From positions 90,358 through 154,357 of the forward strand of contig NZ_JAOVZV010000018.1 of NCBI RefSeq assembly GCF_026460945.1: DNA of 64,000 bases. Reading direction: 5' to 3'. The translations under genes and the position numbers were made by a program. The first letter of the stretch is position 1; every line of letters starts with the position of its first letter. The notes under the pieces were generated by a model. It saw only the letters and a list, made by a program, of their open reading frames with translations, was not told the DNA's origin and did no database searches. This document shows positions 33,991-43,492 of the stretch, one piece after another. Source of the stretch: Chryseobacterium luquanense (lineage in GTDB: Bacteria; Bacteroidota; Bacteroidia; Flavobacteriales; Weeksellaceae).

Positions 33991-34461
33991 ATGGCAAGCT
34001 ATGTAACAAAGGAAGGATTGGATAAGATGAAAGCCGAGCTTGAGCAATTGGAGAAAATAGAAAGACCAAAAATTACTCAACAGATTGCAGAAGCAAGAGA
34101 TAAAGGCGATTTATCTGAAAATGCAGAATACGATGCCGCTAAAGAAGCACAGGGAATGTTGGAAATGAGAATTTCTAAACTTAAAGATGTAGTGACGACT
34201 TCTAAAGTAATTGATGAGACACAGTTGGATACTTCTAAAGTTTCAATACTTACAACAGTAAAGCTTCTAAATAACGATACTAAAAAAGAGCAGGTTTTCA
34301 CTTTGGTTCCAGATAATGAGAGTGATTTGAAAACGGGTAGAATTTCTGTAAATACACCTATTGCAAAAGGTTTATTAGGAAAAGTAATTGGTGATCAAGC
34401 AGAGATTGTTCTTCCAAACGGAAATAAATTGTCATTTGAAGTTTTAGATATAACTTTGTAG
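33991..34461 (+). CDS. greA: Transcription elongation factor GreA
   Basis: A 156-residue protein that rescues backtracked RNA polymerase by stimulating transcript cleavage. The N-terminal coiled coil contains the conserved tip: ARDKGDLSENAEYDAAKEAQG (Asp and Glu near residues 40-45). The C-terminal FKBP-like domain ends in PNGNKLSFEVLDI. Length is standard. A 31-base gap leads to the HIT gene, then clpX. Confidence 0.97.
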   Translation: MASYVTKEGLDKMKAELEQLEKIERPKITQQIAEARDKGDLSENAEYDAAKEAQGMLEMRISKLKDVVTTSKVIDETQLDTSKVSILTTVKLLNNDTKKEQVFTLVPDNESDLKTGRISVNTPIAKGLLGKVIGDQAEIVLPNGNKLSFEVLDITL

Positions 34462-34492
34462 ACTTAAATTTAAATCTAATTTTTAGAGAAAT

Positions 34493-34882
34493 ATGAGCTC
34501 AATTTTCACGAAAATTATCAACGGAGAAATTCCTGTTTACAAAATTGCTGAAGATGACAACTTTGTCGCTTTTTTAGATGCAATGCCATTGGTAAAGGGA
34601 CATACTTTGGTTATTCCGAAAAAAGAAGTCGATCTTATTTTTGACATGGAAAGCGAAGAATACAAAAATCTTTGGGCTTTTGCACAACAAGTGGCTAAAA
34701 AAGTAAAAAACGCAATTCCATGCATTAGAGTAGGAGTAGCCGTTGTAGGATTGGAAGTTCCTCACGCTCATATTCATCTTATTCCCTTAAATAAAGTAGA
34801 GGATATGAATTTTAAAAACGAAAGACTGAAGCTTTCTCCGGAAGAATATTCCGAAATTCAAAACTCAATCATTAATTCTTAA
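34493..34882 (+). CDS. HIT-family nucleotide hydrolase
   Basis: A 129-residue protein that hydrolyses nucleotide conjugates such as AMP-lysine (HinT-like). The histidine triad VPHAHIHLIPL (His91, His93, His95) is intact, and IINGEIPVYKIAEDDNFVAFLDAMPLVKGHTLVIPK is the typical N-terminal half. Length suits the HinT branch. Confidence 0.95.
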   Translation: MSSIFTKIINGEIPVYKIAEDDNFVAFLDAMPLVKGHTLVIPKKEVDLIFDMESEEYKNLWAFAQQVAKKVKNAIPCIRVGVAVVGLEVPHAHIHLIPLNKVEDMNFKNERLKLSPEEYSEIQNSIINS

Positions 34883-34894
34883 CAAAATAATAAG

Positions 34895-34924
34895 ATCGTA
34901 AAAAAGAAATTTTTTACGATTTTG
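34895..34924 (+). terminator. Hairpin between HIT gene and clpX
   Basis: Perfect 11-base arms ATCGTAAAAAA (34895-34905) and TTTTTTACGAT (34910-34920) with loop GAAA, followed by TTTTG. It may partly separate the two genes or give clpX its own leader. Confidence 0.65.
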
Positions 34925-34948
34925 TTTAATAATATATTAATAATCAAA

Positions 34949-36136
34949 ATGAATTCAAACCAATGTTCTTTCTGTGGTAAGAAAAGAAATGAAGTACAAA
35001 TGCTGATTTCGGGACAAAATGGCTTTATTTGTGAAAACTGTATCGAGCAGGCTCATACAATTGTAAAAGATACAGTGCATCCTGCAGGATTTTCGCCGGC
35101 AGAAAGTATTGATGAGCTTAAAAAACCTAAAGAGATAAAAGAATTTTTGAATTCTTATGTTATCGGACAGGATCAGGCGAAAAAGCAACTTTCGATTGCT
35201 GTCTATAATCATTATAAAAGATTGCTTCACGCAAAAGATGAAAATCGAGAAGTAGAGCTTGAGAAGTCTAATATCATTATGATTGGTGAAACCGGAACGG
35301 GGAAAACGCTTTTGGCTAAAACAATCGCTAAAGAATTGAATGTTCCTTTCTGTATTGTTGATGCAACGATTTTAACGGAAGCGGGTTATGTAGGTGAAGA
35401 TGTGGAAAGTATTTTGTCTAGACTTTTAATGGTTGCTGATTACGACGTTGAAAAAGCAGAAAAAGGAATTGTCTTTATTGATGAGATTGATAAAATTGCA
35501 AGAAAATCAGATAATCCGAGTATTACAAGAGATGTTTCTGGGGAAGGAGTTCAGCAAGGTTTGTTGAAACTCTTGGAAGGAAGTATTGTAAATGTTCCTC
35601 CTCAAGGAGGAAGGAAACATCCTGATCAGAAATATATACAAGTAAATACTCAAAATATTTTATTTATCGCAGGTGGAGCTTTTGATGGTATTAAAGAAAT
35701 TATCGAAAGAAGAATAAATAAGCAGGCAATAGGTTTTAGCTCTGAAAAAATCAATAAAGTGGAGGAGGATGAGTATGTATTAACAAATATTAATGCAATT
35801 GATCTTCGTTCTTTTGGATTAATTCCCGAACTTTTGGGAAGATTTCCAATCATCACATATCTCGAGAAACTCACAAAAGAAACCATGATTAGAATTATGA
35901 AAGAGCCTAAAAACTCAATCATCAATCAATTTGTAGAGCTTTTTAAAATGGACGGTACCAAATTGGTATTTACTGATGAGGCGATTGAGATTATCGTAGA
36001 TGAAACTATGGAAAAAGGTTTAGGAGCCAGAGGTTTACGTGGTACTACTGAAAAAGTATTGGAAGATTATATGTTTACAGTAGGAGAACACGACGAAATT
36101 GTTTTGACAAAAGATAATATTTTGATTAATAAGTAA
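34949..36136 (+). CDS. clpX: ATP-dependent Clp protease ATP-binding subunit ClpX
   Basis: A 395-residue AAA+ unfoldase that feeds substrates to ClpP. The N-terminal zinc finger has Cys6, Cys9, Cys28 and Cys31. Walker A is GETGTGKT and Walker B VFIDEIDKI, and the sensor region GLIPELLGRFP and C-terminal GARGLRGTTEKVLEDYMF are standard. The ATG at 34949 gives this zinc finger at the very start; an upstream in-frame start (34922) would only add NNILIIK-like residues. No clpP lies in the window. Confidence 0.97.
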   Translation: MNSNQCSFCGKKRNEVQMLISGQNGFICENCIEQAHTIVKDTVHPAGFSPAESIDELKKPKEIKEFLNSYVIGQDQAKKQLSIAVYNHYKRLLHAKDENREVELEKSNIIMIGETGTGKTLLAKTIAKELNVPFCIVDATILTEAGYVGEDVESILSRLLMVADYDVEKAEKGIVFIDEIDKIARKSDNPSITRDVSGEGVQQGLLKLLEGSIVNVPPQGGRKHPDQKYIQVNTQNILFIAGGAFDGIKEIIERRINKQAIGFSSEKINKVEEDEYVLTNINAIDLRSFGLIPELLGRFPIITYLEKLTKETMIRIMKEPKNSIINQFVELFKMDGTKLVFTDEAIEIIVDETMEKGLGARGLRGTTEKVLEDYMFTVGEHDEIVLTKDNILINK

Positions 36137-36164
36137 TTTTAACTTTTTTCTTAGAAAAAAATTC

Positions 36165-36172
36165 TATCTTTG
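36165..36172 (+). promoter_or_regulatory. -7 box of the secreted protein gene
   Basis: TATCTTTG lies 36 bases before the ATG at 36209. No good -33 is visible upstream. Confidence 0.4.
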
Positions 36173-36208
36173 CACAGAATATTGTACTAACACAAAAACT
36201 GAGATACA

Positions 36209-38281
36209 ATGAAAAAAAATTTATTAACGTTAGGGATTTTAGCGACGAGTCTATCTGTTCAGGCGCAGATACTACTTCATGTAGATGATACCGCTAGAAT
36301 GTATGTAAGTAATGGAACTCTTGTTTATAACGGAGGAGGATTACAAACAAAAGGAGATGGTCGAATTGATTTATATGGCAATTTAATGATCAGAAAGACT
36401 CCAAGTTCTTCAGAAGTAATTAAAACTATTACCAGTGATCCCACACCTGTTGACAAATCCAGTGGTAATAATATTGTTCTGAAACTTAATTCTGGTACTC
36501 CTGCGACGGCTACTTACGGTCAGTTGTACATTACTGGTTTTGCTCAGGGCGATATTACCGCAATTGTAGACAAAGAATATGCTAACACTAAGCATGGGGC
36601 GTATCAACAAATTGGTATTCCGTTTTTTAATAAAACGTTTGCTTCTTTTAGTAATGAATTAGCTGGAGGTTTAGCAGGAGTTAATGCTTTTAATGAGACA
36701 CGTTGGGCAGGTAGAGAAATCTTAAAATGGGATAATGCTACAATGAGATTTGACGGCTCAAGTATACCATCTGTACCTATCACGGGAATGAGTCCCGGAT
36801 TGGCTATGGCCTTTATATCTAATCCTTCATTAGCTACTACTTCTCTTACAACATCTTCAACATCAGCCGAGCGTACTGCTTACTACACAGTTGGAACTGG
36901 TGGTACTAGTGGAACTGGTTATGATGCTTCCGTTCAAAGAACGGTTAAAGGTCGACCATATGCAGATGATGCAACAACTTCAGTTACTTTGCAACCCGCT
37001 GCAACTCCTGTAGTTTTTGGTGTTGCAGGAAATAATAGAAATGTTTATCAGGAAACATACAATAGTTATATTGGAGATCCTTTTAATGGTCTTGGTTTTT
37101 ATGCGGCCTCATTTGCCAGAAATTTATATCAATTCTCAAATCCATATCTAACGAATCTAGATTTGACATTTATAGGTTATCCAGAATCTGGTACAGTAAA
37201 TGATCTTAATAATATCTCGAATATTTTGGGTGTTGCTGTTGATCCACAGGGTGTTACTTATAACTATAGCACAGGTGGTACTTCCCAATATCTTGAATCG
37301 CAGAAAGTTACATTTGATCCAGGATCAAAAAAGCCTACTGGCAACTTTAATACTTTAATTATTAAGCCTTTAAACACATTTAAGGTTAAACTTAGAGATA
37401 ATACATCCCAAACTTTAACATTTGGTAATCTTAGAAGATTTGCTTATACACCAAGAGTTGAAGATACTGCACTGAATCCTAATCCTTATTCAGTAACCGC
37501 TCAGAAAAATGTTTCTACTAATAGTGGAATAAAGCAACTCGGTGTACTTGCTCTGGATGCAAACGGAAATCAGATTGGCGAAACTTATTATGTTGTAGCT
37601 CCTCAGTTTACAACAGGATACGTAGTTGACCCAAGTATAAGCTCAGTTCAAGCTGTTACTTCTACTACAAACGCAACTATTCAAACATTTGAAGAAGCTG
37701 TGAATGGAGGTATTGATCCTAATTATTCTTCTACATACAGATTGTATATTAACGAAGCAAATGAAACCAACTATCTTGGAAAAAGAATCGATATGAGTAT
37801 TTTTGGTAATAACGTTGCTTCACTGAAATTTGAATTGAGAGATGATACGGTTTTAGTTCCTACAGCTACTCATATACTATCTAGTGGAACCGGATTTTAT
37901 TATAATGTTGGTACTACAGGACAGGCTGTTCAGATTAAGCAAGGAGATGTAATCCCTGCAAATAGTTCAAATTTTGGGTTGTACTATGGTACACCTCAAA
38001 CAAATGGAAGTTTAAATACAGTTGATGAAAATATTAAATCTAGAACACTAATTACTTATAATCCGGATATTGACCACCACATTGTTCGCTTTGATTCTAG
38101 TTGGAAAACAGCTTCAATTGAAGTGTTTGATGGAAGTGGAAAGTTGGTAATTTCTGAAAAATCAGTAAAAACAAATTCTGATTATGTTATTAAATTAGAT
38201 TCAACAATTAAAGGGCTTTACATTGTAAGAGTAGTTGGTAATGAGGGTTCAATTGTTAATGGCAAAATATTAATTAAATAA
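36209..38281 (+). CDS. Large secreted protein with T9SS C-terminal sorting domain
   Basis: A 690-residue secreted protein. Signal peptide: MKKNLLTLGILATSLSVQAQ. The mature part is Gly/Ser/Thr/Asn-rich and probably beta-structured, with no known enzyme motif. The last 75 residues or so (SRTLITYNPDIDHHIVRFDSSWKTASIEVFDGSGKLV, then KLDSTIKGLYIVRVVGNEGSIVNGKILIK) match the type IX secretion sorting domain, so it is probably exported across the outer membrane and anchored at the surface. An immediately following small protein has a PID-CTERM-like tail. Confidence 0.82.
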   Translation: MKKNLLTLGILATSLSVQAQILLHVDDTARMYVSNGTLVYNGGGLQTKGDGRIDLYGNLMIRKTPSSSEVIKTITSDPTPVDKSSGNNIVLKLNSGTPATATYGQLYITGFAQGDITAIVDKEYANTKHGAYQQIGIPFFNKTFASFSNELAGGLAGVNAFNETRWAGREILKWDNATMRFDGSSIPSVPITGMSPGLAMAFISNPSLATTSLTTSSTSAERTAYYTVGTGGTSGTGYDASVQRTVKGRPYADDATTSVTLQPAATPVVFGVAGNNRNVYQETYNSYIGDPFNGLGFYAASFARNLYQFSNPYLTNLDLTFIGYPESGTVNDLNNISNILGVAVDPQGVTYNYSTGGTSQYLESQKVTFDPGSKKPTGNFNTLIIKPLNTFKVKLRDNTSQTLTFGNLRRFAYTPRVEDTALNPNPYSVTAQKNVSTNSGIKQLGVLALDANGNQIGETYYVVAPQFTTGYVVDPSISSVQAVTSTTNATIQTFEEAVNGGIDPNYSSTYRLYINEANETNYLGKRIDMSIFGNNVASLKFELRDDTVLVPTATHILSSGTGFYYNVGTTGQAVQIKQGDVIPANSSNFGLYYGTPQTNGSLNTVDENIKSRTLITYNPDIDHHIVRFDSSWKTASIEVFDGSGKLVISEKSVKTNSDYVIKLDSTIKGLYIVRVVGNEGSIVNGKILIK

Positions 38282-38291
38282 CACACAAATT

Positions 38292-38513
38292 ATGAAGTTT
38301 ATTATTAAAAAAGTATTTCCTATTTTGCTTATTATAGCCTTTGGGTTAATAAATGCTCAAAATACACCAGGATCAGGTCCCTGCGGATTCGGAAGTTTCC
38401 CTCCTTGTGCACCAGCAGCTTCCCCCATTGATATGTATGTTTATATATTAGCAATTATCGCAATAATTACAATTGCCTTTTTTGCTAAGAAATACAAAAC
38501 TCAAAAAATATAA
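38292..38513 (+). CDS. Small protein with signal peptide and PID-CTERM-like tail
   Basis: A 73-residue protein: signal peptide to about residue 22 (INAQ), a short Gly/Pro/Cys-rich stretch (PGSGPCGFGSFPPCAPAA), then SPIDMYVYILAIIAIITIAFFAKKYKTQKI. The Pro-Ile-Asp, membrane helix and basic tail in that order look like the PID-CTERM sorting signal, processed by exosortase-like enzymes in Bacteroidota. The sorting idea is from recognition, not proof; no exosortase is in the window. It starts 10 bases after the large T9SS protein. Confidence 0.6.
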   Translation: MKFIIKKVFPILLIIAFGLINAQNTPGSGPCGFGSFPPCAPAASPIDMYVYILAIIAIITIAFFAKKYKTQKI

Positions 38514-38533
38514 AAATTATATTAAAATATTTG

Positions 38534-38567
38534 AAACTCTCTGATTAGTCGGGGAGTTTTTTTATTT
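38534..38567 (+). terminator. Terminator after the small PID-CTERM-like gene
   Basis: AAACTC (38534-38539) with GAGTTT (38554-38559), extended by G-U and C-G pairs, followed by a T-run. Confidence 0.6.
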
Positions 38568-38654
38568 TTACATGATAAATCGCTGTAAATGCCAAATTTG
38601 GGTTTTGTGAATATAATGCGATCATTACTATTAAAAAAGATTTAATATCTACTT

Positions 38655-39941
38655 ATGAAAAAGATATTTGTACTATCATCAATGTTGTGCGCATTTTCCT
38701 TACAGGCGCAATTTTCAATTAATATTCAAACAGATCCGGGATTTAACGAGCAGGAAGCAATTTTATATACTTTAAATGGTTCAAAAGATATTATTGTTAC
38801 TAAAGAAAAAAATAAAAATAATGTTTGGACTTTCAAATATCCTAAAAACTATTCCGGGATGATGAAAGTGTATTTTCCGACAACCAATAATTCAGTGAGT
38901 TTTATTTCTGAAAATAAAAATATCAGCATTAAACTTGAAACGAAAGCCAATAAGATTCAGAACGTAATTTATCAGGATGAGGCTAATGAAGTGATGAGTG
39001 GTATTCAGGAAGGTTCTCAAAAAAAGGAATTAATTCTACCTGCATTGGCTCAGATTAAAGAATATTATAAAGACAATACAGAATTCGGAAAAGCTTTGAT
39101 TGCTGAGATAGGAAAATTATCTGGCACAACAAATGGAGTTGACCAGGCCAAACATCCGTTTGTGTACTATTATAATACAAATTACAATAAGTTCTTGTCT
39201 AATGATCCGGCGAAGAAGGTAACAAAAGAAGAGATTGTTAATTTCATCGATAAATCAAACGATATGCTTGAAAGTTCGTCTCTATTAAGACCAATCCTTG
39301 TTTCTTACTTGAATGTTGGTGGAAATACAAATGTAGCTGCTTCAGTTGATACTTTAATCAATAAACTGAATGTAGAAACACCAAGAGGACAAACTGTTTT
39401 GTCTGAGCTGATTGATATTTTTGATGTATATGATATGAGTGAATTTAAAACTAAATATCTTGCGCTTGCAAAAGATTTAAAGTGCACAATAAACGACCGT
39501 CTTGCATCAACAATTAAATCTAATACAGATACCGATTTAGGAGCTGTTTTTCCGGCGTATAAATTCAATTCTGCGGTAAACACTAATGCGAAGTCAATTG
39601 CTGATGTAAAAGCTGATAAAAAAGTAATTGTTTTCTGGTCTTCAACTTGTTCTCACTGCGAAAACGAATTACCACAACTTTTAGCTAAATACAATGATTT
39701 AAAAACTAAGAATGTTCAAGTAATCGGCTTGTCTTTGGATACTGACAAAAGCGCATATACCACAAAAATTGCTGCATTTCCATGGATTAATGATTCAGAA
39801 TTGAAAGGTTGGAACAGTTCTTTTGCTGAACTTTATAATATTCATGCAACTCCTACATATTTTATTTTGGATGCTAACAACAAGATAATCAGCAAACCCA
39901 ATCATGTTGGTGATGTTTTGGAATATTTAAATGTAAAATAA
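38655..39941 (+). CDS. TlpA-like thioredoxin-fold protein
   Basis: A 428-residue exported protein with signal peptide (MKKIFVLSSMLCAFSLQAQ). The N-terminal two thirds is a partner domain typical of flavobacterial TlpA relatives. The last 100 residues are a thioredoxin domain with active site CSHC (332-335) in VIVFWSSTCSHCENELPQLLAKY and HATPTYFILDANNKI (cis-Pro loop). It is probably periplasmic and reduces disulfides. No partner thiol enzyme is adjacent. Confidence 0.88.
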   Translation: MKKIFVLSSMLCAFSLQAQFSINIQTDPGFNEQEAILYTLNGSKDIIVTKEKNKNNVWTFKYPKNYSGMMKVYFPTTNNSVSFISENKNISIKLETKANKIQNVIYQDEANEVMSGIQEGSQKKELILPALAQIKEYYKDNTEFGKALIAEIGKLSGTTNGVDQAKHPFVYYYNTNYNKFLSNDPAKKVTKEEIVNFIDKSNDMLESSSLLRPILVSYLNVGGNTNVAASVDTLINKLNVETPRGQTVLSELIDIFDVYDMSEFKTKYLALAKDLKCTINDRLASTIKSNTDTDLGAVFPAYKFNSAVNTNAKSIADVKADKKVIVFWSSTCSHCENELPQLLAKYNDLKTKNVQVIGLSLDTDKSAYTTKIAAFPWINDSELKGWNSSFAELYNIHATPTYFILDANNKIISKPNHVGDVLEYLNVK

Positions 39942-39942
39942 T

Positions 39943-39973
39943 TTTGGAGGTAAATAAATATTTTCTATATTTG
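39943..39973 (+). promoter_or_regulatory. tRNA promoter
   Basis: TTTG (39943-39946), exactly 19 bases, TATATTTG (39966-39973), then the tRNA 13 bases on. It is one of the clearest promoters in the window. Confidence 0.85.
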
Positions 39974-39985
39974 CACCACCAAAAA

Positions 39986-40059
39986 GGCGAGGTAGCTCAG
40001 TTGGTTAGAGCGCAGGATTCATAACCCTGAGGTCACGGGTTCAATTCCCGTCTTCGCTA
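39986..40059 (+). tRNA. tRNA-Met (CAT)
   Basis: The full cloverleaf can be read: GGCGAGG acceptor pairing with CTTCGCT, D-arm GCTC/GAGC, anticodon loop TTCATAA, T-arm ACGGG/CCCGT and discriminator A. The CCA end is not encoded. It lacks the three G:C pairs in the anticodon stem and the unpaired first base of initiator tRNA, so it is an elongator tRNA-Met; the lysidine-modified tRNA-Ile with the same anticodon is the main alternative. Confidence 0.9.
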
Positions 40060-40066
40060 CAATTTT

Positions 40067-40094
40067 AAACCACAGATTCATTCTGTGGTTTTTT
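40067..40094 (+). terminator. tRNA terminator
   Basis: Arms AAACCACAGA (40067-40076) and TCTGTGGTTT (40082-40091), with T-run after. Confidence 0.85.
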
Positions 40095-40484
40095 ATTTCT
40101 AAATATTTGAGTTTAATTTTAGATAACTCAAATTCGAATTCTGATTTTTTAATCATTTAATTTTCACTTAAATCTCTTTTCTTACTATTAAATGTTTCAC
40201 TTAGAAGCATATTGTAATTTTAAACTCAAAAAATGGTGTTTCGAAAAGATAATTCACTATTCGAATAGGAATTTTTTTATTAAAAAAGGTTAAATTTTTC
40301 AATCTCAACCTATAGCTCTTGTTTTTAAATAATATTTTATTGTTTAAACCTATAATTTATAATTCAACTTCTATAAATGGTATTTAGCGAATAATTGTAA
40401 ATCTATATTTAGAGATAAATGAAAATTATAAAAGTTTCAAATCATAAAATTTTCATAAAATTTGCATAAAAAATGCTGCGATAT
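40095..40484. other. AT-rich spacer without recognised gene
   Basis: About 390 bases of AT-rich sequence lie between the tRNA terminator and the promoter of the orphan transcript at 40485. No open frame with plausible coding signal, hairpin or repeat was found. Confidence 0.55.
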
Positions 40485-40608
40485 TTTGAAGTTTAAAAAA
40501 ATGTTGTACTTTTACAGTGCCTTGAATGAGGGAACAAGTCAAGGTAATAAATTTTTTTTCATCATTTGTGTTTTTAGAATCGTATCGCCTGATACGGTTC
40601 TTTTTTTA
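40485..40608 (+). ncRNA. Candidate small RNA with its own promoter and terminator
   Basis: TTTG (40485-40488), an 18-base spacer and TACTTTTA (40507-40514) form a promoter-like pair. The predicted transcript from about 40520 holds a hairpin CCTTGA...TCAAGG. It ends in arms AGAATCGTATC and GATACGGTTCT (40576-40601, one G-U pair) followed by seven T. No + strand gene lies just upstream. The terminator is oriented for the + strand only, and its T-run overlaps the end of a minus-strand gene. Expression is not shown. Confidence 0.5.
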
Positions 40609-41682
40609 TTTAAACTTAGGATTTTTGATACTTTTATAACGTACTAAAAGATCAATGAAGTATGAATAAGTGATCGAACCTTCCTGTTGATTGCTTTTCA
40701 AAAATAGATTATTGGTAAACCCGAAAAAGTCATCAACGTAACCTTGATGTTCTGTCACGAATTTCTTTTCATTCAATCTGTCGCTTTTCATTTCTTCAGA
40801 ATAATTTTCCAAAGCGGTTTTTACAAACTTTTCATCTTCATAAACAATTGAATTTAATAAGCTTTTTAAAGTGAAATATTCTGTGCTGTATTTCAATTCC
40901 AAATTCTTAGAATCAACACCAATTAAGTATCCAATAAAATTAGCTTCCTGTTCGCGAGCGAAACCCAATTGATGTGAACTTTCATGAGCTAAAGTAAATG
41001 GTAAATATGAAGACGGTAATTCAGCGTTAAATTGAGCTTCTGCCGTGAAAGGATTGTAGTATCCTAGAATTCCTGTAAAACTCATTATATTCTTAAATAA
41101 ACTCGGTTTAAAAGAATTAATATTGCTGCTTTGTTTATTGGTAATTAATATTGGAAGTTTTTTTTGTTGACTGAGAATTTCATTTTGAATAGATTTTAAA
41201 TTTTTAATAATGAAAACTCCATTTTTATCTTCTTGTACCAATTTTCTCGTTGATTTTGCCTTTGCTAGGTATTCTAGAGCCAAAGTTTTTCTTTTTTCGA
41301 GTGTAATGTCAATCTTTGGAAGCTTTGTGATAATGGGTGTCTGAAAGTAAAGCATTCCCCAAAATATCTGATAGATGAAATAAGAGATATTTAAAACAAC
41401 TAATATTCTGAGTAATGCGCTGCTTCGGTTTTTCTTTTTCAAAAGTTTAAAAGTTAAATAGACCAATAAAATTCCTAACAGAACGTAAAATAAATCTCCT
41501 AATGAAAAAGGAATCCATGCAAATAATAACTGATGAACTTTCTTTTGGAGTTCAAATAAAGTTTCAAAAAAAGAAACAGTAAATTTTAGTTTTGAAAATG
41601 TATAAAACAAAAGAAATTGGGCAAGTAAAATACCTGCCCAAAATCTCTTTTTTTTGTATGTTTTTGTAGTATTAATGTGCAC
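40606..41682 (-). CDS. DUF3810 family membrane-bound putative zinc peptidase
   Basis: A 358-residue protein with about three hydrophobic helices in the first 120 residues (18-30, 52-78, 92-112). A soluble domain follows, with a zincin-like motif HESSH (His233, Glu234, His237) in [21 protein letters not shown]. The glutamate-containing downstream residues (EQEAN) can supply the third metal ligand. The family is DUF3810, of unknown substrate. It overlaps the MFS gene by 11 bases, and both are read from the minus strand. Confidence 0.85.
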   Translation of the reverse strand: MHINTTKTYKKKRFWAGILLAQFLLFYTFSKLKFTVSFFETLFELQKKVHQLLFAWIPFSLGDLFYVLLGILLVYLTFKLLKKKNRSSALLRILVVLNISYFIYQIFWGMLYFQTPIITKLPKIDITLEKRKTLALEYLAKAKSTRKLVQEDKNGVFIIKNLKSIQNEILSQQKKLPILITNKQSSNINSFKPSLFKNIMSFTGILGYYNPFTAEAQFNAELPSSYLPFTLAHESSHQLGFAREQEANFIGYLIGVDSKNLELKYSTEYFTLKSLLNSIVYEDEKFVKTALENYSEEMKSDRLNEKKFVTEHQGYVDDFFGFTNNLFLKSNQQEGSITYSYFIDLLVRYKSIKNPKFK

Positions 41683-43444
41683 CTTCTGATTCTAAAACGT
41701 CAACATCAATTCCTTGTTTGCTTAAGGTCTTCTTTGCAAGATATGCAAATAAAGTAATGTAAGCAAAGCACAATACAGGAATTATATATGAACTATGGAT
41801 TCCGATAATATCAGAGAGTTTCCCTTGAAGTGGAGGGATGATTCCACCCCCCAAAATCATCATTACCAAAAATGCAGATCCTTGCGCAGTATATTTTCCT
41901 AATCCTGTAATTGCCAAAGTGAAAATTGACGGCCACATTATACTACATGCAAGACCTCCTGAAAGAAATGCATAAATAGCAACATTTCCTGTTGAAACAA
42001 GACCTACAATCATAGCAATCACTCCAAACAATCCGAATATAATAAGAGTAAGGGCAGGTTTGTTTTTACTCACTAAAAATAAAATCACCTGAATAACGAT
42101 ACAAATTGCATAAAAATACAGGTTAGACATATCTTTCTGTGCGATTACATTGATTCCGATAATCACTAAAAAAGCAACAAACGGAACTATAATGGTGGCA
42201 ATCATCTGCTGTTGTTTATTGAGATTGAAAACTGTGATAGCTCCAGTCCATCTTCCAATCATTAAACTTCCCCAATACATAGAAATATATGGTGCTAAAT
42301 CCGAAGATTGGTGCCCTCCAAATTCCGGCAGGCTCAAAAGCTCACCCAGATTACTACCGATAGCAACTTCTACTCCTACATAAGAAAGAATGGCAAGCAT
42401 TCCCAAAACAAGCTGTGGATATTTCATAGCTCCCCATCCTTCAGGATTTTTCTTAGAGCTTGTATTTGCATAAACAAGACATAAGACTACTGCTAATAAA
42501 GCACCTCCTAAATAATACATTCTGGTTTTTTCTAAAGGATGTTTTACTTCCTGTAACTCAGATTTTTTAGCGTCAATATTTTTTTGAATGTTTTCTTTTG
42601 TCATAACATTCGTTTCAGATTTTTTGCTGTTTTCTAAAACGGTTATTTCTTTGTTGAAAACTTCAATCTTTTTAGCTGCATCAGAGGTGTAACTTGCAAA
42701 TACAGGAATAAAGCAAAGAATTACCAAAATGGTCATTATAATCAGATTCTTTCTTGCTTTTCCAGCTTTTTCCATTGGTTCTGTAGAAATTCCGGCAGGT
42801 AACTTTTTAGAAAAATGAAAAATTCCTGCAGCAATTAAAAATAGTGCTCCAACAGCGGTATAAAGTAAAATTACTTTATCTAAAGCTAAATGTTTAATCT
42901 GGTCATCATCTACAGTTGCGGTAGTTCCGAAAAGAGCTAGACCTACAATGATTGGTCCGATGGAAGTACCGAAAGAGTTGACTCCTCCTGCAAGATTCTG
43001 TCGGCTGGTTCCTGTTCTGGGATCTCCTAATAATACAGCAAAAGGGTTTGCGGCAGTCTGTTGAATGGAAAACCCAAGGGCTACAACAAATAATCCAATC
43101 AACATTCCATAATATACATTGCTTTTTACAGCAATAATCATAATTGCGGCTCCAATTGCAGAGAGTAGCAGACCGTAGACAATACTTTTTTTGTATCCCC
43201 ATTTTCCGATGATATCAATCCCCTTAATGGTGCTGAATATGAAAAGCAATAAAGCACCCAAGAAATAGGCAGTATAAAATGCAAAATCGATAAGCTGTGA
43301 TTGAAATTGATCTAGTGAAAAATAATTTTTACAGAACGGAATGAAAATGCTGTTCCCGGCTGCAATAAATCCCCAAAAGAAAAACACTAAAATAAGTGTA
43401 TACAGTGCAGGGTAATTGGTTGGTTGAGTAGTTGTTTTTGACAT
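41672..43444 (-). CDS. FucP/GluP-like sugar MFS transporter
   Basis: A 590-residue major facilitator protein, with 12 or more hydrophobic segments. The N-terminal [22 protein letters not shown] and the [41 protein letters not shown] block are typical of the fucose/glucose-galactose H+-symporter family. It is longer than most (about 430): a hydrophilic, Lys/Glu-rich insertion at about residues 255-300 extends the central loop. The sugar is not deducible. The next gene, DUF3810, overlaps it by 11 bases. Confidence 0.88.
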   Translation of the reverse strand: MSKTTTQPTNYPALYTLILVFFFWGFIAAGNSIFIPFCKNYFSLDQFQSQLIDFAFYTAYFLGALLLFIFSTIKGIDIIGKWGYKKSIVYGLLLSAIGAAIMIIAVKSNVYYGMLIGLFVVALGFSIQQTAANPFAVLLGDPRTGTSRQNLAGGVNSFGTSIGPIIVGLALFGTTATVDDDQIKHLALDKVILLYTAVGALFLIAAGIFHFSKKLPAGISTEPMEKAGKARKNLIIMTILVILCFIPVFASYTSDAAKKIEVFNKEITVLENSKKSETNVMTKENIQKNIDAKKSELQEVKHPLEKTRMYYLGGALLAVVLCLVYANTSSKKNPEGWGAMKYPQLVLGMLAILSYVGVEVAIGSNLGELLSLPEFGGHQSSDLAPYISMYWGSLMIGRWTGAITVFNLNKQQQMIATIIVPFVAFLVIIGINVIAQKDMSNLYFYAICIVIQVILFLVSKNKPALTLIIFGLFGVIAMIVGLVSTGNVAIYAFLSGGLACSIMWPSIFTLAITGLGKYTAQGSAFLVMMILGGGIIPPLQGKLSDIIGIHSSYIIPVLCFAYITLFAYLAKKTLSKQGIDVDVLESEGAH

Positions 43445-43492
43445 ATTTGTTAAAAATAAATTCGTAATAACAAATATATATTATTTCTTCGA

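Noticed and set aside
40462..40647. Open frame of 61 residues on the + strand
   Set aside because: It runs through the candidate small RNA and its terminator, has biased hydrophobic content typical of AT-rich spacer and shows no family resemblance.
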